In this document: positions 38,299 through 46,475 of the stretch, piece by piece | How positions within the stretch are numbered: the stretch's first letter is position 1 | Layout of the letters: the number at the start of each line of letters is the position of its first letter | Source of the DNA: SKLM01 sp964421785 | GTDB taxonomy: Bacteria > Chloroflexota > Anaerolineae > B4-G1 | Direction of reading: 5' to 3' | Assembly (NCBI GenBank): GCA_964421785.1 | Contig: CAYQZG010000001.1 | Span: 1 to 64,000, forward strand | Length of the DNA: 64,000 bases | Made by a program: the position numbers and the translations under genes | Notes under the pieces: model-generated | The model's database searches: none | Told to the model about the DNA's origin: nothing | Seen by the model: only the letters and a program-made list of their open reading frames with translations

Positions 38299-39993
38299 AT
38301 GGGGGGACAAGGAGAGGGGGAGACGGGGAAAGAGGGGCACTTCATCCGTCCCTCCTCGCCGGTCCTCTCCTTCTGCTTGGCCCTCATCCCCCTGGTTGCT
38401 GTTCTTCTCCTTGGTCGCCCCGCTTTGCACAATCCGCCCGATTTTTCGACTTACCCCTGGCTGTACCTGCGCGACGGTGAGCCATTGGACGCCGACGAGG
38501 GAGCGGTCGACGTCGTCGTTGTCGGGGATGTGATGCTGGGCCGCGGGTTGGCCGACGAACCCAGGCCGTTCGCCGCGGTGGCTCCCTCGCTCCGGGCTGC
38601 CGACCTGACGGTGGGGAACCTGGAGTGCGTCATCACAGGCGGTTTGGAGACCGGATTCCCAGGCTCCCTGCGAGCGCATCCGTCGATGGTCACTCAGCTG
38701 CGAAAGGCAGGCTTCGACGTGCTGGGATTGGCGAACAACCACGCGCTCGATCTTGGGGCGTCGGGGCTGGCCGAGACGGCCTCCCGGCTCGAGGCGGCTG
38801 GGATTGCCACCGTCGGGGCCGGACCTGACCCGGAGGCCGCCTTCCAGGCCGTGGTGCGTGAGGTTGACGGTGTGCGCCTGGCGTTCCTGGCCTTCAACGC
38901 TGTGGCCGATGGTTGGCATGACCAGGGCGACGACTGGACGCGGGCCGACTGGGATCCAGAACGCGTCGTTGCCGCTGTCAACGCTGCCTGCTGTCAGGCT
39001 GATGCAGTGATTATCTCCGTCCACTGGGGCTACGAGTATCAGACGCGCGTTGACCCAGCCCAGCGTGACGCCGCTCTGCTGCTACTTCGGGCTGGGGCCG
39101 ATCTGGTGATCGGACATCATCCCCACGTTGTGCAGGCTTTCGAGATTGACGACGGACGGTGTGTGGCCTACAGCCTGGGTAACTTCGTCTTCGACCAGGG
39201 GCAGGGCGAGACGGGGCAGGGTCTGGCGCTGCGGGCTTTCTTTGATAGACGGGGTCTGCGGGCCGTGCAGGCCCTGCCGGTGTGGGCTGGAGCGCGTCCC
39301 CGGCTGATGACGTCCGAGGACGAGGGGGCTGCCTTGCCTACTACAGCGGCCGAGGCGCTGCTGGCGCGGCTGGTGCCGCGGCGGCGAGTGAGCTTTGCTT
39401 GTGATAAGGGGGCTTGTCATCCTGTCGATGCGCCGCAACACGAGCTGGACAGCGCGCGGTCGACGTTGTTCTGGGGTGGGCGGATCGACCTGAGCGGCGA
39501 CGGGGCGCTCGAACACGTGCGTCGGGTGGGTGAGCGGGTGGTGATCTACAGCGACGGCGCCGAGGTGTGGCGAAGCCCGGCAATCTGGCGCGTGGTCGAC
39601 GTTGCGCTGGGAGATCCCAACGGCGACGGCCGCGGTGAGGTGCTGCTCGCGCTCTGGAAGCCGGGGCTGGATGGGCTGGAGACGCCCAGCCCGGAGAAGA
39701 GGCGGATGCCGCGCAGCCATCCCTTCATCGTCGGCTACCGGGGCGGAAGCTACCGTACGCTATGGGGAGGCTCGGCCGTGAGCGTGCCGATCCACGAGGT
39801 GGAACTAGGCGACGTGGATGGTGACATGGCCCAGGAGCTGATCGTGCTGGAGGGTGACGAGCGCGGCGAACGTACGGTCTCTGTCTGGCACTGGCATGGC
39901 TGGGGGTTCAGTCTGACGTGGCGCAGCGCCCCCGGCGCGTACCGCGATCTGATACTGGGCAAGGACGGGATGATCAGCGTGACCGTCGAGTAG
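38299..39993 (+). CDS. CapA-family (PGA_cap) metallophosphoesterase-like protein with FG-GAP-like C-terminus
   Basis: 564 residues. A membrane segment at ~residues 24-42 anchors or exports it. The CapA domain spans ~70-350, with VVVGDVMLGRG, VGNLECVITG, LANNHALDLG, VHWGYEYQT, IGHHPHVVQ and YSLGNFVFDQ. The fold is calcineurin-like; proven CapA proteins support poly-gamma-glutamate assembly or export. The remaining ~200 residues hold two FG-GAP/VCBS-like units, DVALGDPNGDGRGEVLLA and ELGDVDGDMAQELIVLEGD, not part of normal CapA. Start ATG 38299 follows GAGAGGGGGAG, 21 bp after the DUF3160 stop. Substrate here is unknown. Confidence 0.88.
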   Translation: MGGQGEGETGKEGHFIRPSSPVLSFCLALIPLVAVLLLGRPALHNPPDFSTYPWLYLRDGEPLDADEGAVDVVVVGDVMLGRGLADEPRPFAAVAPSLRAADLTVGNLECVITGGLETGFPGSLRAHPSMVTQLRKAGFDVLGLANNHALDLGASGLAETASRLEAAGIATVGAGPDPEAAFQAVVREVDGVRLAFLAFNAVADGWHDQGDDWTRADWDPERVVAAVNAACCQADAVIISVHWGYEYQTRVDPAQRDAALLLLRAGADLVIGHHPHVVQAFEIDDGRCVAYSLGNFVFDQGQGETGQGLALRAFFDRRGLRAVQALPVWAGARPRLMTSEDEGAALPTTAAEALLARLVPRRRVSFACDKGACHPVDAPQHELDSARSTLFWGGRIDLSGDGALEHVRRVGERVVIYSDGAEVWRSPAIWRVVDVALGDPNGDGRGEVLLALWKPGLDGLETPSPEKRRMPRSHPFIVGYRGGSYRTLWGGSAVSVPIHEVELGDVDGDMAQELIVLEGDERGERTVSVWHWHGWGFSLTWRSAPGAYRDLILGKDGMISVTVE

Positions 39994-40009
39994 AGATGAA
40001 GATGATTAC

Positions 40010-40095
40010 ACAGAGATGCCCAGAGGAGGCTCGGAGATTCACAGAGGAGATCACTCTGACGTTCTCTGTTCTCCTCTGCGTCGCCCTGTGGTGTG
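40010..40095 (+). repeat. Family E repeat block with hairpin
   Basis: Purine-rich ACACAGAGATGCCCAGAGG and TTCACAGAGGAGA are followed by pyrimidine-rich TTCTCTGTTCTCCTCTGCG. CAGAGGAGA (40042-40050) and TCTCCTCTG (40070-40078) form a perfect 9-bp stem. It fills the gap between the CapA-like gene and the ADP-ribosylglycohydrolase. Confidence 0.6.
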
Positions 40096-40138
40096 GACGC
40101 GACGCGTTTGAGTCGATTGGGGAGGAGGTAGGGTTCGA

Positions 40139-41065
40139 ATGACCGTATCCGTTGACGTACGGACCAAGTTCCTTGGTAGTATGGTCGGAACGGGCTTGGG
40201 TGACGCCATTGGGGAGATGGCCTTTCGCCGCCCAAGGAAGAGGGATCTGCTCTCGGCAGTGGAGCAGAGGGCGAGGCTTATCTACACCGACGATACCGCG
40301 ATGGCTATCGGGCTGGCCGAGTCGATCGCCGAGGTCGGTGGGCTCGATCGGTGGCACCTGGGCGACACCTTCCGGGCTAACTACAGAGGTGAGCCCTGGC
40401 GGGGCTACGCCTCGGGTCCTCCTACCGTCTTCTCGAAGGTAGAGCGTCATGGGATGAGCTATACGGAGGCTGCCAGGACGCTCTATGGCGGCGAAGGTTC
40501 CTTTGGCAATGGGGCTGCGATGCGTATCGCGCCAGTGGGCTTGTTCTTCCACGCTGCTGCCGATCTCTACGAGAAAGCACGCCTGTCGGCCACCGTCACC
40601 CACGCCCATCCCATCGGTGTCGACGGCGCCGCCGTGCAGGCTCAGGCCGTGGCTCAAGCCATCAGCCTGGATCCGCAGGAGCCCTTTCCCGCCGAGGACT
40701 TCCTGCACGCGCTCCTGGAGACCGCTCGGACCGCGGAGATGGAGGAGAAGCTGGCGCACGTCCGAGATGCGATCTGCGAGGGCGTTTCCCCGCGGCGAGC
40801 GATAAGGGCACTGGGGCGGGGCGTCGCCGTCCATCAATCACTGCCGTTTGCCATCTACGCTTTCTTGCGCCACCCTGACGCCTTTGAGGATTGCCTCTTC
40901 TGTGCCACATTGAACGGCGGTGACCGGGACACACTGGGTGCCATGGCGTGCGCCATCTCCGGGGCTTATCTGGGCGTGGAGGCCATCCCATGGGCGTGGC
41001 GGAGTAAATTGGAGAACCGGGAGATTATCGAGGGGTTGGCGCTGCGGCTGGCGGAGGTTGAATGA
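40139..41065 (+). CDS. ADP-ribosylglycohydrolase (ARH/DraG family)
   Basis: 308 residues. Hydrolases of this family remove ADP-ribose from proteins, nucleic acids or small molecules using two magnesium ions. Metal and ligand motifs are present: GTGLGDAIGE (residues ~17-26), IYTDDTAMAIGLAE (~48-61), GGEGSFGNGAAMRIAPVGL and the C-terminal GGDRDTLGAMACAISGAYLG. The overall layout resembles ARH3/DraG-like members. Natural target unknown. Start is ATG 40139 with GGAGG about 10 bp upstream. The stop overlaps the PHP gene's ATG (ATGA), so the two are coupled. Confidence 0.92.
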   Translation: MTVSVDVRTKFLGSMVGTGLGDAIGEMAFRRPRKRDLLSAVEQRARLIYTDDTAMAIGLAESIAEVGGLDRWHLGDTFRANYRGEPWRGYASGPPTVFSKVERHGMSYTEAARTLYGGEGSFGNGAAMRIAPVGLFFHAAADLYEKARLSATVTHAHPIGVDGAAVQAQAVAQAISLDPQEPFPAEDFLHALLETARTAEMEEKLAHVRDAICEGVSPRRAIRALGRGVAVHQSLPFAIYAFLRHPDAFEDCLFCATLNGGDRDTLGAMACAISGAYLGVEAIPWAWRSKLENREIIEGLALRLAEVE

Positions 41066-41667
41066 AGATCGATCTGCACGTGCATACACGGGAGCGGTCT
41101 CCCTGCGCTCACGCCTCGGCGGACGAGATGATCCGCGCCGCCATCGACAGCGGGCTCGACGGGTTGGTGATCACCGATCATGATCGATTGGTGCCATGCG
41201 AGCGTTTGGCCTATTTCAATGCCAAGTATGCGCCCTTCCGAGTCTTCGGCGGCGTTGAGGTGACGACTCGGAAGGAGCACATCCTGGTGCTGGGTGTCGG
41301 GTCTGAGAAGCTGGAGCGCACGTGGTGGACCTATCCGAAGCTGTACACGTTCGTGACGGAGCGAGATGGCTTCCTGGCCGTGGCTCATCCCTTTCGCTTC
41401 AATCGCGCCCAGATCGGGGTGGATGTCGATCGGTTTCCCCCTCACGCCCTGGAGGTTTATTCCCGGAACACCCCTAGATCTGCAGCGTCCCGCATTGAGG
41501 AGGTCGCGGCGCGGTTGGACGTGCCGCTGCTCGCCAACTCCGACGCACACCACGCCAGTGATATCGGGGCCTACTATAACGAGCTTCACGAGGAACCCGC
41601 AGACGTAAGAGGGCTGGTGGCGCTACTGAAGGCGGGGGCGTTCAGCCCTGAGATGCGGCACGGGTAG
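41062..41667 (+). CDS. PHP-domain metal-dependent phosphoesterase
   Basis: 201 residues. N-terminal KIDLHVHTRERSPCAHAS, GLVITDHDRL, the glutamate in FGGVEVTTR, AHPFRF and LANSDAHHASDIG are the four PHP metal motifs. Length fits single-domain PHP proteins (PHP-C/YciV-like) that hydrolyse phosphoesters or short nucleotides. ATG 41062 overlaps the ADP-ribosylglycohydrolase stop. The co-operon suggests processing of ADP-ribose-type products, which is inference. The last codons (LLKAGAFSPEMRHG) and the following 130 bp recur in diverged form after the nearby gap (41786-41936). Confidence 0.9.
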   Translation: MKIDLHVHTRERSPCAHASADEMIRAAIDSGLDGLVITDHDRLVPCERLAYFNAKYAPFRVFGGVEVTTRKEHILVLGVGSEKLERTWWTYPKLYTFVTERDGFLAVAHPFRFNRAQIGVDVDRFPPHALEVYSRNTPRSAASRIEEVAARLDVPLLANSDAHHASDIGAYYNELHEEPADVRGLVALLKAGAFSPEMRHG

Positions 41668-41936
41668 GCTTTCGGAGAGCGGAGGCTGCTGCTCGTTCCT
41701 TTCGGGAGGTATATATGCGGGATGTCCCCATGTGGATCCTGCAGTTGTGGAAGCGGTAGGCGCGAAGGCATCACCNNNNNNNNNNCTGCTAACGGCCGGG
41801 GCGTTCAGCCCTGAGATACGGCACGGGTAGGTTTCTGGAGGGGAGAGGCTGCTCGCTCCCTTCAGCGAGGCGTACGCGTGGGATGTCCACATGTGGATCC
41901 TGCGGTTGTGGAGGCAGTAGGCGCGAGGGTATCACC
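41623..41936 (+). repeat. Diverged direct duplication around a 10-N gap
   Basis: 41623-41775 and 41786-41936 align along their length at roughly 80% identity, split by N at 41776-41785. Both start with codons for AGAFSPE(M/I)RHG and a TAG stop. Both then share GGATGTCC, ATGTGGATCCTGC and a GCGCGA-GG-ATCACC end. The second copy looks like the tail of a paralogous PHP gene whose body is missing. Confidence 0.75.
41776..41785. other. Assembly gap (10 N)
   Basis: Ten N exactly at the end of the first duplicate copy. True length unknown. Confidence 0.95.
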
Positions 41937-41962
41937 ATCCCTCATCGCGGTTAGATAACACG

Positions 41963-42754
41963 ATGAACAGTCTTCGGAGGTATGGAAGGCCGCCCTTCGG
42001 CGTGGTCGTTGTCCACGGTGGCCCCGGGGCCGGCGGCGAGATGGCCCCGGTGGCGCGCGAGCTCGCCCGCGACCGAGGCGTCCTGGAGCCGATCCAGACA
42101 GCCACATCGCTCGAAGGCCAGGTGGAGGAACTGCGGGCGGTTCTGGGGGGCTATGGAGACCCGCCGGTGGTCTTGATCGGCTTCTCCTGGGGGGCCTGGC
42201 TGAGTTTTATCGTCGCCGCGCGTCATCCCGCTCTGGTGGAGAAGCTGATCCTCGTAGGAAGCGGCCCTTTCGAGGAAGCGTATGTGGCAAGGCTTCACGA
42301 GACACGGATGCGTCGTCTCAGTGAAGAGGAGAGAGAGGCCTTCGACGCCGCCGTCAGAGCCCTGGAGGATCCTGCGACCGAGGACAAAGACGCTTGCCTG
42401 GCGCAGGTCGGGGCTCTGGCAAGCAGAGCCGACGCGTATGATGCTATCGCGGATCGATCCACAGGGGCCGACACGTTCGGCCCGAAGGCCGATATCTTCC
42501 GCGGGGTGTGGCAGGAGGCCGCGCGGTTGAGGAAGCGTGGAGAACTGCTTGAGCTTGGACAAAGAATTAAGTGTCCGGTGGTGGCGATCCACGGCGACTA
42601 CGATCCCCATCCGGCGGAGGGCGTGAGGAAGCCCCTGGGGGCTGTTCTGGAGCGCTTCCGCTTTGTCCTTCTCGATCACTGTGGTCACAAGCCCTGGATC
42701 GAGCGGCGGGCACGGGAGGCCTTCTTCCGGGCCCTGGAGGGAGAGATCCCATGA
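41963..42754 (+). CDS. Alpha/beta hydrolase
   Basis: 263 residues. Oxyanion motif VVHGGPGAGGE (residues ~16-26), nucleophile elbow GFSWG (Ser ~75), acid in IHGDYDPHP and histidine in LDHCGHKPW complete the triad. Tryptophan after the serine recalls proline-iminopeptidase-like and epoxide-hydrolase-like members, but the substrate cannot be told. The middle (residues ~95-185) is a charged helical cap. Start ATG 41963 has a poor ribosome site (TCGGAGG is internal). Its 3' end contains the sequence leading into the promoter of the TPR gene. Confidence 0.88.
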   Translation: MNSLRRYGRPPFGVVVVHGGPGAGGEMAPVARELARDRGVLEPIQTATSLEGQVEELRAVLGGYGDPPVVLIGFSWGAWLSFIVAARHPALVEKLILVGSGPFEEAYVARLHETRMRRLSEEEREAFDAAVRALEDPATEDKDACLAQVGALASRADAYDAIADRSTGADTFGPKADIFRGVWQEAARLRKRGELLELGQRIKCPVVAIHGDYDPHPAEGVRKPLGAVLERFRFVLLDHCGHKPWIERRAREAFFRALEGEIP

Positions 42755-42768
42755 GCATTGTTCCGCAG

Positions 42769-42796
42769 TTGTCAGTCTTTCGCTTGCCGCTATAAT
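42769..42796 (+). promoter_or_regulatory. Promoter of the TPR protein, probably leaderless
   Basis: TTGTCA (42769-42774), a 16-bp spacer and TATAAT (42791-42796). The GTG at 42803 lies 7 bases downstream, at the expected transcription start. Confidence 0.65.
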
Positions 42797-42802
42797 GGCG
42801 GT

Positions 42803-44227
42803 GTGTCTGGTACGTCTGATCGCCATCGCTTTGTCACCCTCGCGGCCCTAGCGCTCCTGGTCGCTGGCCTGCTTGTCGTCCTGCGTGGTTCGAATAACAC
42901 ATATGCTCGCCTTCTCCATCGTGCCAGGACGCACGCCGACGCGGCCGAGCGTACTGCCGCCGTGGCGCTTTATCGGGAGATGGCGCGTCTTCGTCCCCGG
43001 GATCCACGGCCTTATCTGGAGCTGGCCCGTGTCTATGTGAGCTGGGGCCGGCGGGATAAGGCGTTGGATGCCGTCTCCGAGGCCGAGCAGCTGGGGGCTG
43101 ACGCAGCCGAGCTGAAGCGGCTGCAGGTGCTCATCCACGTGAGGGGGGCTCAGGCCGCGACGAAGGGTAGGCTCTCACATTGGGAGGCCGTGATCGAGCA
43201 CGGAGAGCGGCTGCTGGAGCTCGCGCCGGGCGACCGAGAGGTGCGCAGGATGCTTGCCAAGGCCTACCTGGGGCTGCGGGAGTGGCGTGCAGCGCAGGCC
43301 ATCTACGAGGAGCTCATCGTTTCCGATCCCACCGATAAGGTCGCGCGCGAGCAGCTGGGTGCTCTGCTGCTGGGCGATGATCCTGCGGCGTTTGAGCATC
43401 TCTATGCCTCAGGAACTGATCTGTCGGAGCAACTTCTCGATGCCTTCGAGGGTGGCCTAGCGGTGGAGGAGCCTGCCTACGTCCATACCCTGGTCGGACG
43501 GATCCTGATCGAGCACGAGGCATGGGCGTTGGCCGCGCGACAGCTTGGTCGGGCTGTTCGGCATCATCCCCACTACGCCGATGCCCACGCGTACTTGGGT
43601 CACGCTCTCGACCAGATGGGCTATCAGGGCGAAGCCGAGTCTCATTTGTTGGAGGCGACCGCTCTGGCGCCGACATCCGCCATAGCTCACACATTCCTGG
43701 GTCTGCACTACGATCGGTGGGGCGATAGGGCCGCCGCCCGTGTCGAGTACGAGACGGCGTACGATCTGGGGCCAGATAATCCGGCGATCTGCGTCGAGAT
43801 CGGCCAGACGTGGGCTGCCGAGGCCCGTTACACGGTGGCCGAGATCTGGCTGCGGGAGGCGGTATCGCTGAGGCCGGACGAGCCTGCCCTCTGGGAGGTT
43901 CTGGCGCGTTTCTATCTGGATCATCACATGACATCAGGTGGCCGCGCGATTGAGGCCTCTGAGCGTCTGTTGGAGCTCAGCCCGGATAGCGCTCAGGCTC
44001 ACGACCTACGCGGTTGGGCCGCTTATCAGACAGGGGCGTACCAGACTGCAGAGAGGCATCTCCAACGCGCGATCGAACTGGACGCCGAGCTAGCTTCGGC
44101 GTACTATCACCTTGGTCTGCTGAGGAGCGATCAAGGAAGCGCGGTCGAGGCGGAGAAGGCCTTTCAACGGGCTATCGACCTGGATACGACGGGAACGCTT
44201 CTCCCGCTTGTTGAACGGGCGAGATGA
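42803..44227 (+). CDS. Membrane-anchored TPR-repeat protein
   Basis: 474 residues from GTG 42803. An N-terminal membrane helix (RFVTLAALALLVAGLLVVLRG, residues ~9-29) is followed by about ten tetratricopeptide repeats. Typical units are AVALYREMARLRPRDPRPYLELARVYVSWG, AQAIYEELIVSDPTDKVAREQLGALL and AERHLQRAIELDAELASAYYHLGLL. TPR proteins scaffold complexes; the partner is unknown. The frame is open to TTG 42758 upstream. However, the promoter at 42769-42796 would transcribe from about 42803, so GTG 42803 is preferred and the mRNA would be leaderless. It probably faces outward with the repeats outside the membrane. Confidence 0.85.
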   Translation: MSGTSDRHRFVTLAALALLVAGLLVVLRGSNNTYARLLHRARTHADAAERTAAVALYREMARLRPRDPRPYLELARVYVSWGRRDKALDAVSEAEQLGADAAELKRLQVLIHVRGAQAATKGRLSHWEAVIEHGERLLELAPGDREVRRMLAKAYLGLREWRAAQAIYEELIVSDPTDKVAREQLGALLLGDDPAAFEHLYASGTDLSEQLLDAFEGGLAVEEPAYVHTLVGRILIEHEAWALAARQLGRAVRHHPHYADAHAYLGHALDQMGYQGEAESHLLEATALAPTSAIAHTFLGLHYDRWGDRAAARVEYETAYDLGPDNPAICVEIGQTWAAEARYTVAEIWLREAVSLRPDEPALWEVLARFYLDHHMTSGGRAIEASERLLELSPDSAQAHDLRGWAAYQTGAYQTAERHLQRAIELDAELASAYYHLGLLRSDQGSAVEAEKAFQRAIDLDTTGTLLPLVERAR

Positions 44228-44276
44228 CTTTCTGTGGGAATAGTCGGTCTCTGCCCCCTATGCTTGTGGCTTTGCC

Positions 44277-44305
44277 TTGTCCCTGTGTGTAAGTTGTGCT
44301 AGAAT
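44277..44305 (+). promoter_or_regulatory. Promoter of the 44.4-kb response regulator
   Basis: TTGTCC (44277-44282), a 17-bp spacer and TAGAAT (44300-44305), about 50 bases before the GTG at 44356. Confidence 0.6.
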
Positions 44306-44355
44306 GGCTTCGATACAAGCGGAATGCCGGACTTAGACACTATGGAGAGACACCT

Positions 44356-44739
44356 GTGGCACCCACAGTTTTGGTGATTGAAGATGACCCTCGCTCCATC
44401 AGGCTGATGGAGTTGGTTCTGAGTTCTCATGGCTATCAGGCGGTCATTGCCAGGAATGGGGAGGAGGGACTGGCGGCTGCGAGGCGTCGTCGATTCGACG
44501 TGATCCTGCTCGATCTGATGTTGCCAGAGGTGGACGGGTTTGAGGTGCTGCGTCAGCTACAAGCTGATCCGGAGTTGGACGATGTACCGGTTGTCATTAC
44601 CTCGGCGAGGGCGCGCCCCTCGACCAGGGAAGAGGCGGTGGGGCTGGGAGCGGACTTATACTTGACGAAGCCCTACCGCAAGGCCGAGTTACTGGACGCG
44701 ATAGCGTCTCTGGTTAACGAAGAGACTCAAGTGCCGTAG
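44356..44739 (+). CDS. Stand-alone response regulator receiver protein
   Basis: 127 residues, one CheY-like receiver. Acidic residues in VIEDDPRS, phosphoacceptor Asp53 in ILLDLMLPEVDG, switch Ser in VITSARAR and Lys in LTKPYRKAE. There is no output domain. The frame is open from 44296, but GTG 44356 starts precisely at the receiver strand and follows GGAGAG. No histidine kinase is adjacent. Its own promoter lies at 44277-44305. It resembles the solo receivers at 26.3 and 52.6 kb, which share similar DVxxLDLxMP cores. Confidence 0.92.
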   Translation: MAPTVLVIEDDPRSIRLMELVLSSHGYQAVIARNGEEGLAAARRRRFDVILLDLMLPEVDGFEVLRQLQADPELDDVPVVITSARARPSTREEAVGLGADLYLTKPYRKAELLDAIASLVNEETQVP

Positions 44740-44892
44740 GCGCCCGCCGGTGCGCTGGCTGCCTGAAGGTGCATCCTTAGGTGGCTGTGGTTGGTTGGGA
44801 ACCAGCCACAAACTATGACGGCGGTTGTGACCGGGGGCGCCAGCTCCACGGTTGCTGTTGGCTTTCAGGTGCTCATCAGTTGTTGCTTCGCA
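44740..44892. other. Convergent intergenic region
   Basis: Between the response regulator and pyrD, transcribed towards each other. A hairpin GTGGC-tg-TGGTT / AACCA-GCCAC lies at 44782-44810 but has no T tract. Just after the stop, GGCGCCCGCCGGTGCGCTGG loosely resembles family H. Confidence 0.4.
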
Positions 44893-45831
44893 TCAGGACC
44901 TGATGATGGCGGTTCCACGGAGTGATTGCAGGCAGTTATGTCCGCGTTGGTTCATGTAGTCCTTTAGCTCGTCGCAGACTTCTTGGAAGACGCCCATGCC
45001 TCTGTAACGTATAGCTGATCCAATACTGACGGCGCTGGCGCCTACCAGCAGCATCTCCACGACGTCCCGTCCGCTCGTCACCCCTCCGGTTGCTACTACC
45101 GGCACATCCACTGCTTTGCAGATATCGTGCACACAGCGTACGGCAATGGGGCGGATCCCCGGGCCACTCAATCCTCCTGTGCCGTGAGCCAGCACTGGTC
45201 GCCGCGTCTCGACGTCGAGAATCAAGCCGGGTCCGACACTGTTGATGGCAGTGATGCCATCAGCTCCCGCTTCTACCACCGCTCTCGCGATCTTCGTTAT
45301 GTCCGTTACGTTGGGCGATAGTTTGACCAGTACCGGTGCATCCGTGTACCGCTTCACCCGCCGGGTAACCTGGGCGGAGACGTAGGGATCCGCGGCGAAC
45401 ATCTGTTGGTAACGGTCGTCCAGGTTCGGGCAGGAGACGTTGACTTCGAGGATGTCAGGTTCGGCCTCAGAGATGAATCGCGCGACGGTGCCGAAATCGT
45501 AGATGGTATCGGCGAAGATGCTGGCGATGACCGGGACGCCCAGCGGGGCCAATTGTCTCTTGGCTGCTTGAATCTCCTCCACCATGACCTCGACGCCGGG
45601 ATTGGAGAGCCCCACGGCGTTGATCAGCCCCGGTCCCCAGTCCAGTATCGTTGGGTTGGGGTAGCCAGAGCGAGGTTTGAGGCTGCAGGATTTCGTGGTG
45701 ACAGCACCCGCGCCCGATCGAGCCACCCGAGCCAGAACATCGTGGCTCAGCCCCAGGATGCCCGAAGCAAGGACCGTCGGGTTCGAGAGGTGGCAACCAC
45801 AGATGTCAACCGAGATATCGATCTCGCTCAT
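44893..45831 (-). CDS. pyrD: Dihydroorotate dehydrogenase, class 1B catalytic subunit
   Basis: 312 residues. Oxidises dihydroorotate to orotate in pyrimidine synthesis. N-terminal NPTVLASGILGLSHD, TTKSCSLKPRSGYPNP, AVGLSNPG, active-site cysteine in EVNVSCPNLDD, VLVKLSPNVTD, and the FMN-phosphate motifs TGGVTSGRD and IGSA. The catalytic cysteine and length fit class 1B, which usually works with an FAD/2Fe-2S PyrK subunit; no pyrK lies next to it here. Start ATG 45831 is 44 bp after the pyrE stop. Last gene of the pyrF-pyrE-pyrD operon. Confidence 0.95.
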   Translation of the reverse strand: MSEIDISVDICGCHLSNPTVLASGILGLSHDVLARVARSGAGAVTTKSCSLKPRSGYPNPTILDWGPGLINAVGLSNPGVEVMVEEIQAAKRQLAPLGVPVIASIFADTIYDFGTVARFISEAEPDILEVNVSCPNLDDRYQQMFAADPYVSAQVTRRVKRYTDAPVLVKLSPNVTDITKIARAVVEAGADGITAINSVGPGLILDVETRRPVLAHGTGGLSGPGIRPIAVRCVHDICKAVDVPVVATGGVTSGRDVVEMLLVGASAVSIGSAIRYRGMGVFQEVCDELKDYMNQRGHNCLQSLRGTAIIRS

Positions 45832-45875
45832 GGTTAGCCTTCGTGTTTTCGCTAGTCTTACGTGCGAAACGCGGC

Positions 45876-46475
45876 CTAGGTCCGCTCCAGGTAGGTCAGT
45901 ACGTCGGCCTGCTGCTCTTCTGTGATGCGCTCACTTGTCTTGAGCACGTCCAGGAGATGGGTCAGCCCAAGCGCTGCATGTAGGCGGTATCCTTGCTCGG
46001 CCAGATCATCGCTCCCACCTTGCTCTCGGTCAATAAGCACCAGGACATCTTCCACGAGTAGATTGGCGCCCTGCAAAGCCCTGATGGCCTCCAGCTTACT
46101 GCCGCCCCGGGTGATCAAGTCGTCCACCAGCAACGCTCTCTCACCAGCCTGAAAAGCTCCTTCGATCGCGCGGCGCGTGCCGTGCTGTTTGACCTCCCGA
46201 CGGGGGTAGATCATAGGGCATTCGAGCTCCAGTGCCATCGCCACACCGATAGGGAGCGCCGCGTATGGAATAGCGGCGATACGATCGAACGCGAGATCAC
46301 TTGCTATCTCCGTCAGGGTGCGCGCCACCTGGCGGAGCAGCTGAGGATGGCTGACCAGCAATCGGAGGTCGATGTAGATCGGGGAGATGATGCCAGACTT
46401 GAGCTTGAAGGTGCCAAATTTCACACAACCGTGGTCGTACAGCGCATTTGCCAGTCGTTCGATTTCCTTTCTCAT
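45876..46475 (-). CDS. pyrE: Orotate phosphoribosyltransferase
   Basis: 199 residues. Converts orotate and PRPP to OMP. FGTFKLKSGIISPIYIDLR, IAAIPYAALPIGVAMALE, MIYPRREVKQHG and the PRPP-binding loop LLVDDLITRGGSKLEAI are present. Length is normal. ATG 46475 overlaps the pyrF stop (ATGA), so the two are translationally coupled. The C-terminal helical extension (THLLDVLKTSERITEEQQADVLTYLE) is somewhat long, as in OPRTs that associate with PyrF. Order of transcription is pyrF, pyrE, pyrD. Confidence 0.96.
   Translation of the reverse strand: MRKEIERLANALYDHGCVKFGTFKLKSGIISPIYIDLRLLVSHPQLLRQVARTLTEIASDLAFDRIAAIPYAALPIGVAMALELECPMIYPRREVKQHGTRRAIEGAFQAGERALLVDDLITRGGSKLEAIRALQGANLLVEDVLVLIDREQGGSDDLAEQGYRLHAALGLTHLLDVLKTSERITEEQQADVLTYLERT

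Noticed and set aside
41668..41960. T-box or riboswitch leader after the PHP gene
   Set aside because: The repeated ATGTGGATCC and GGAGGCTGCT motifs do not form the conserved T-box (GGGTGGTACC) or other known aptamer cores, and the sequence follows, rather than precedes, a gene.
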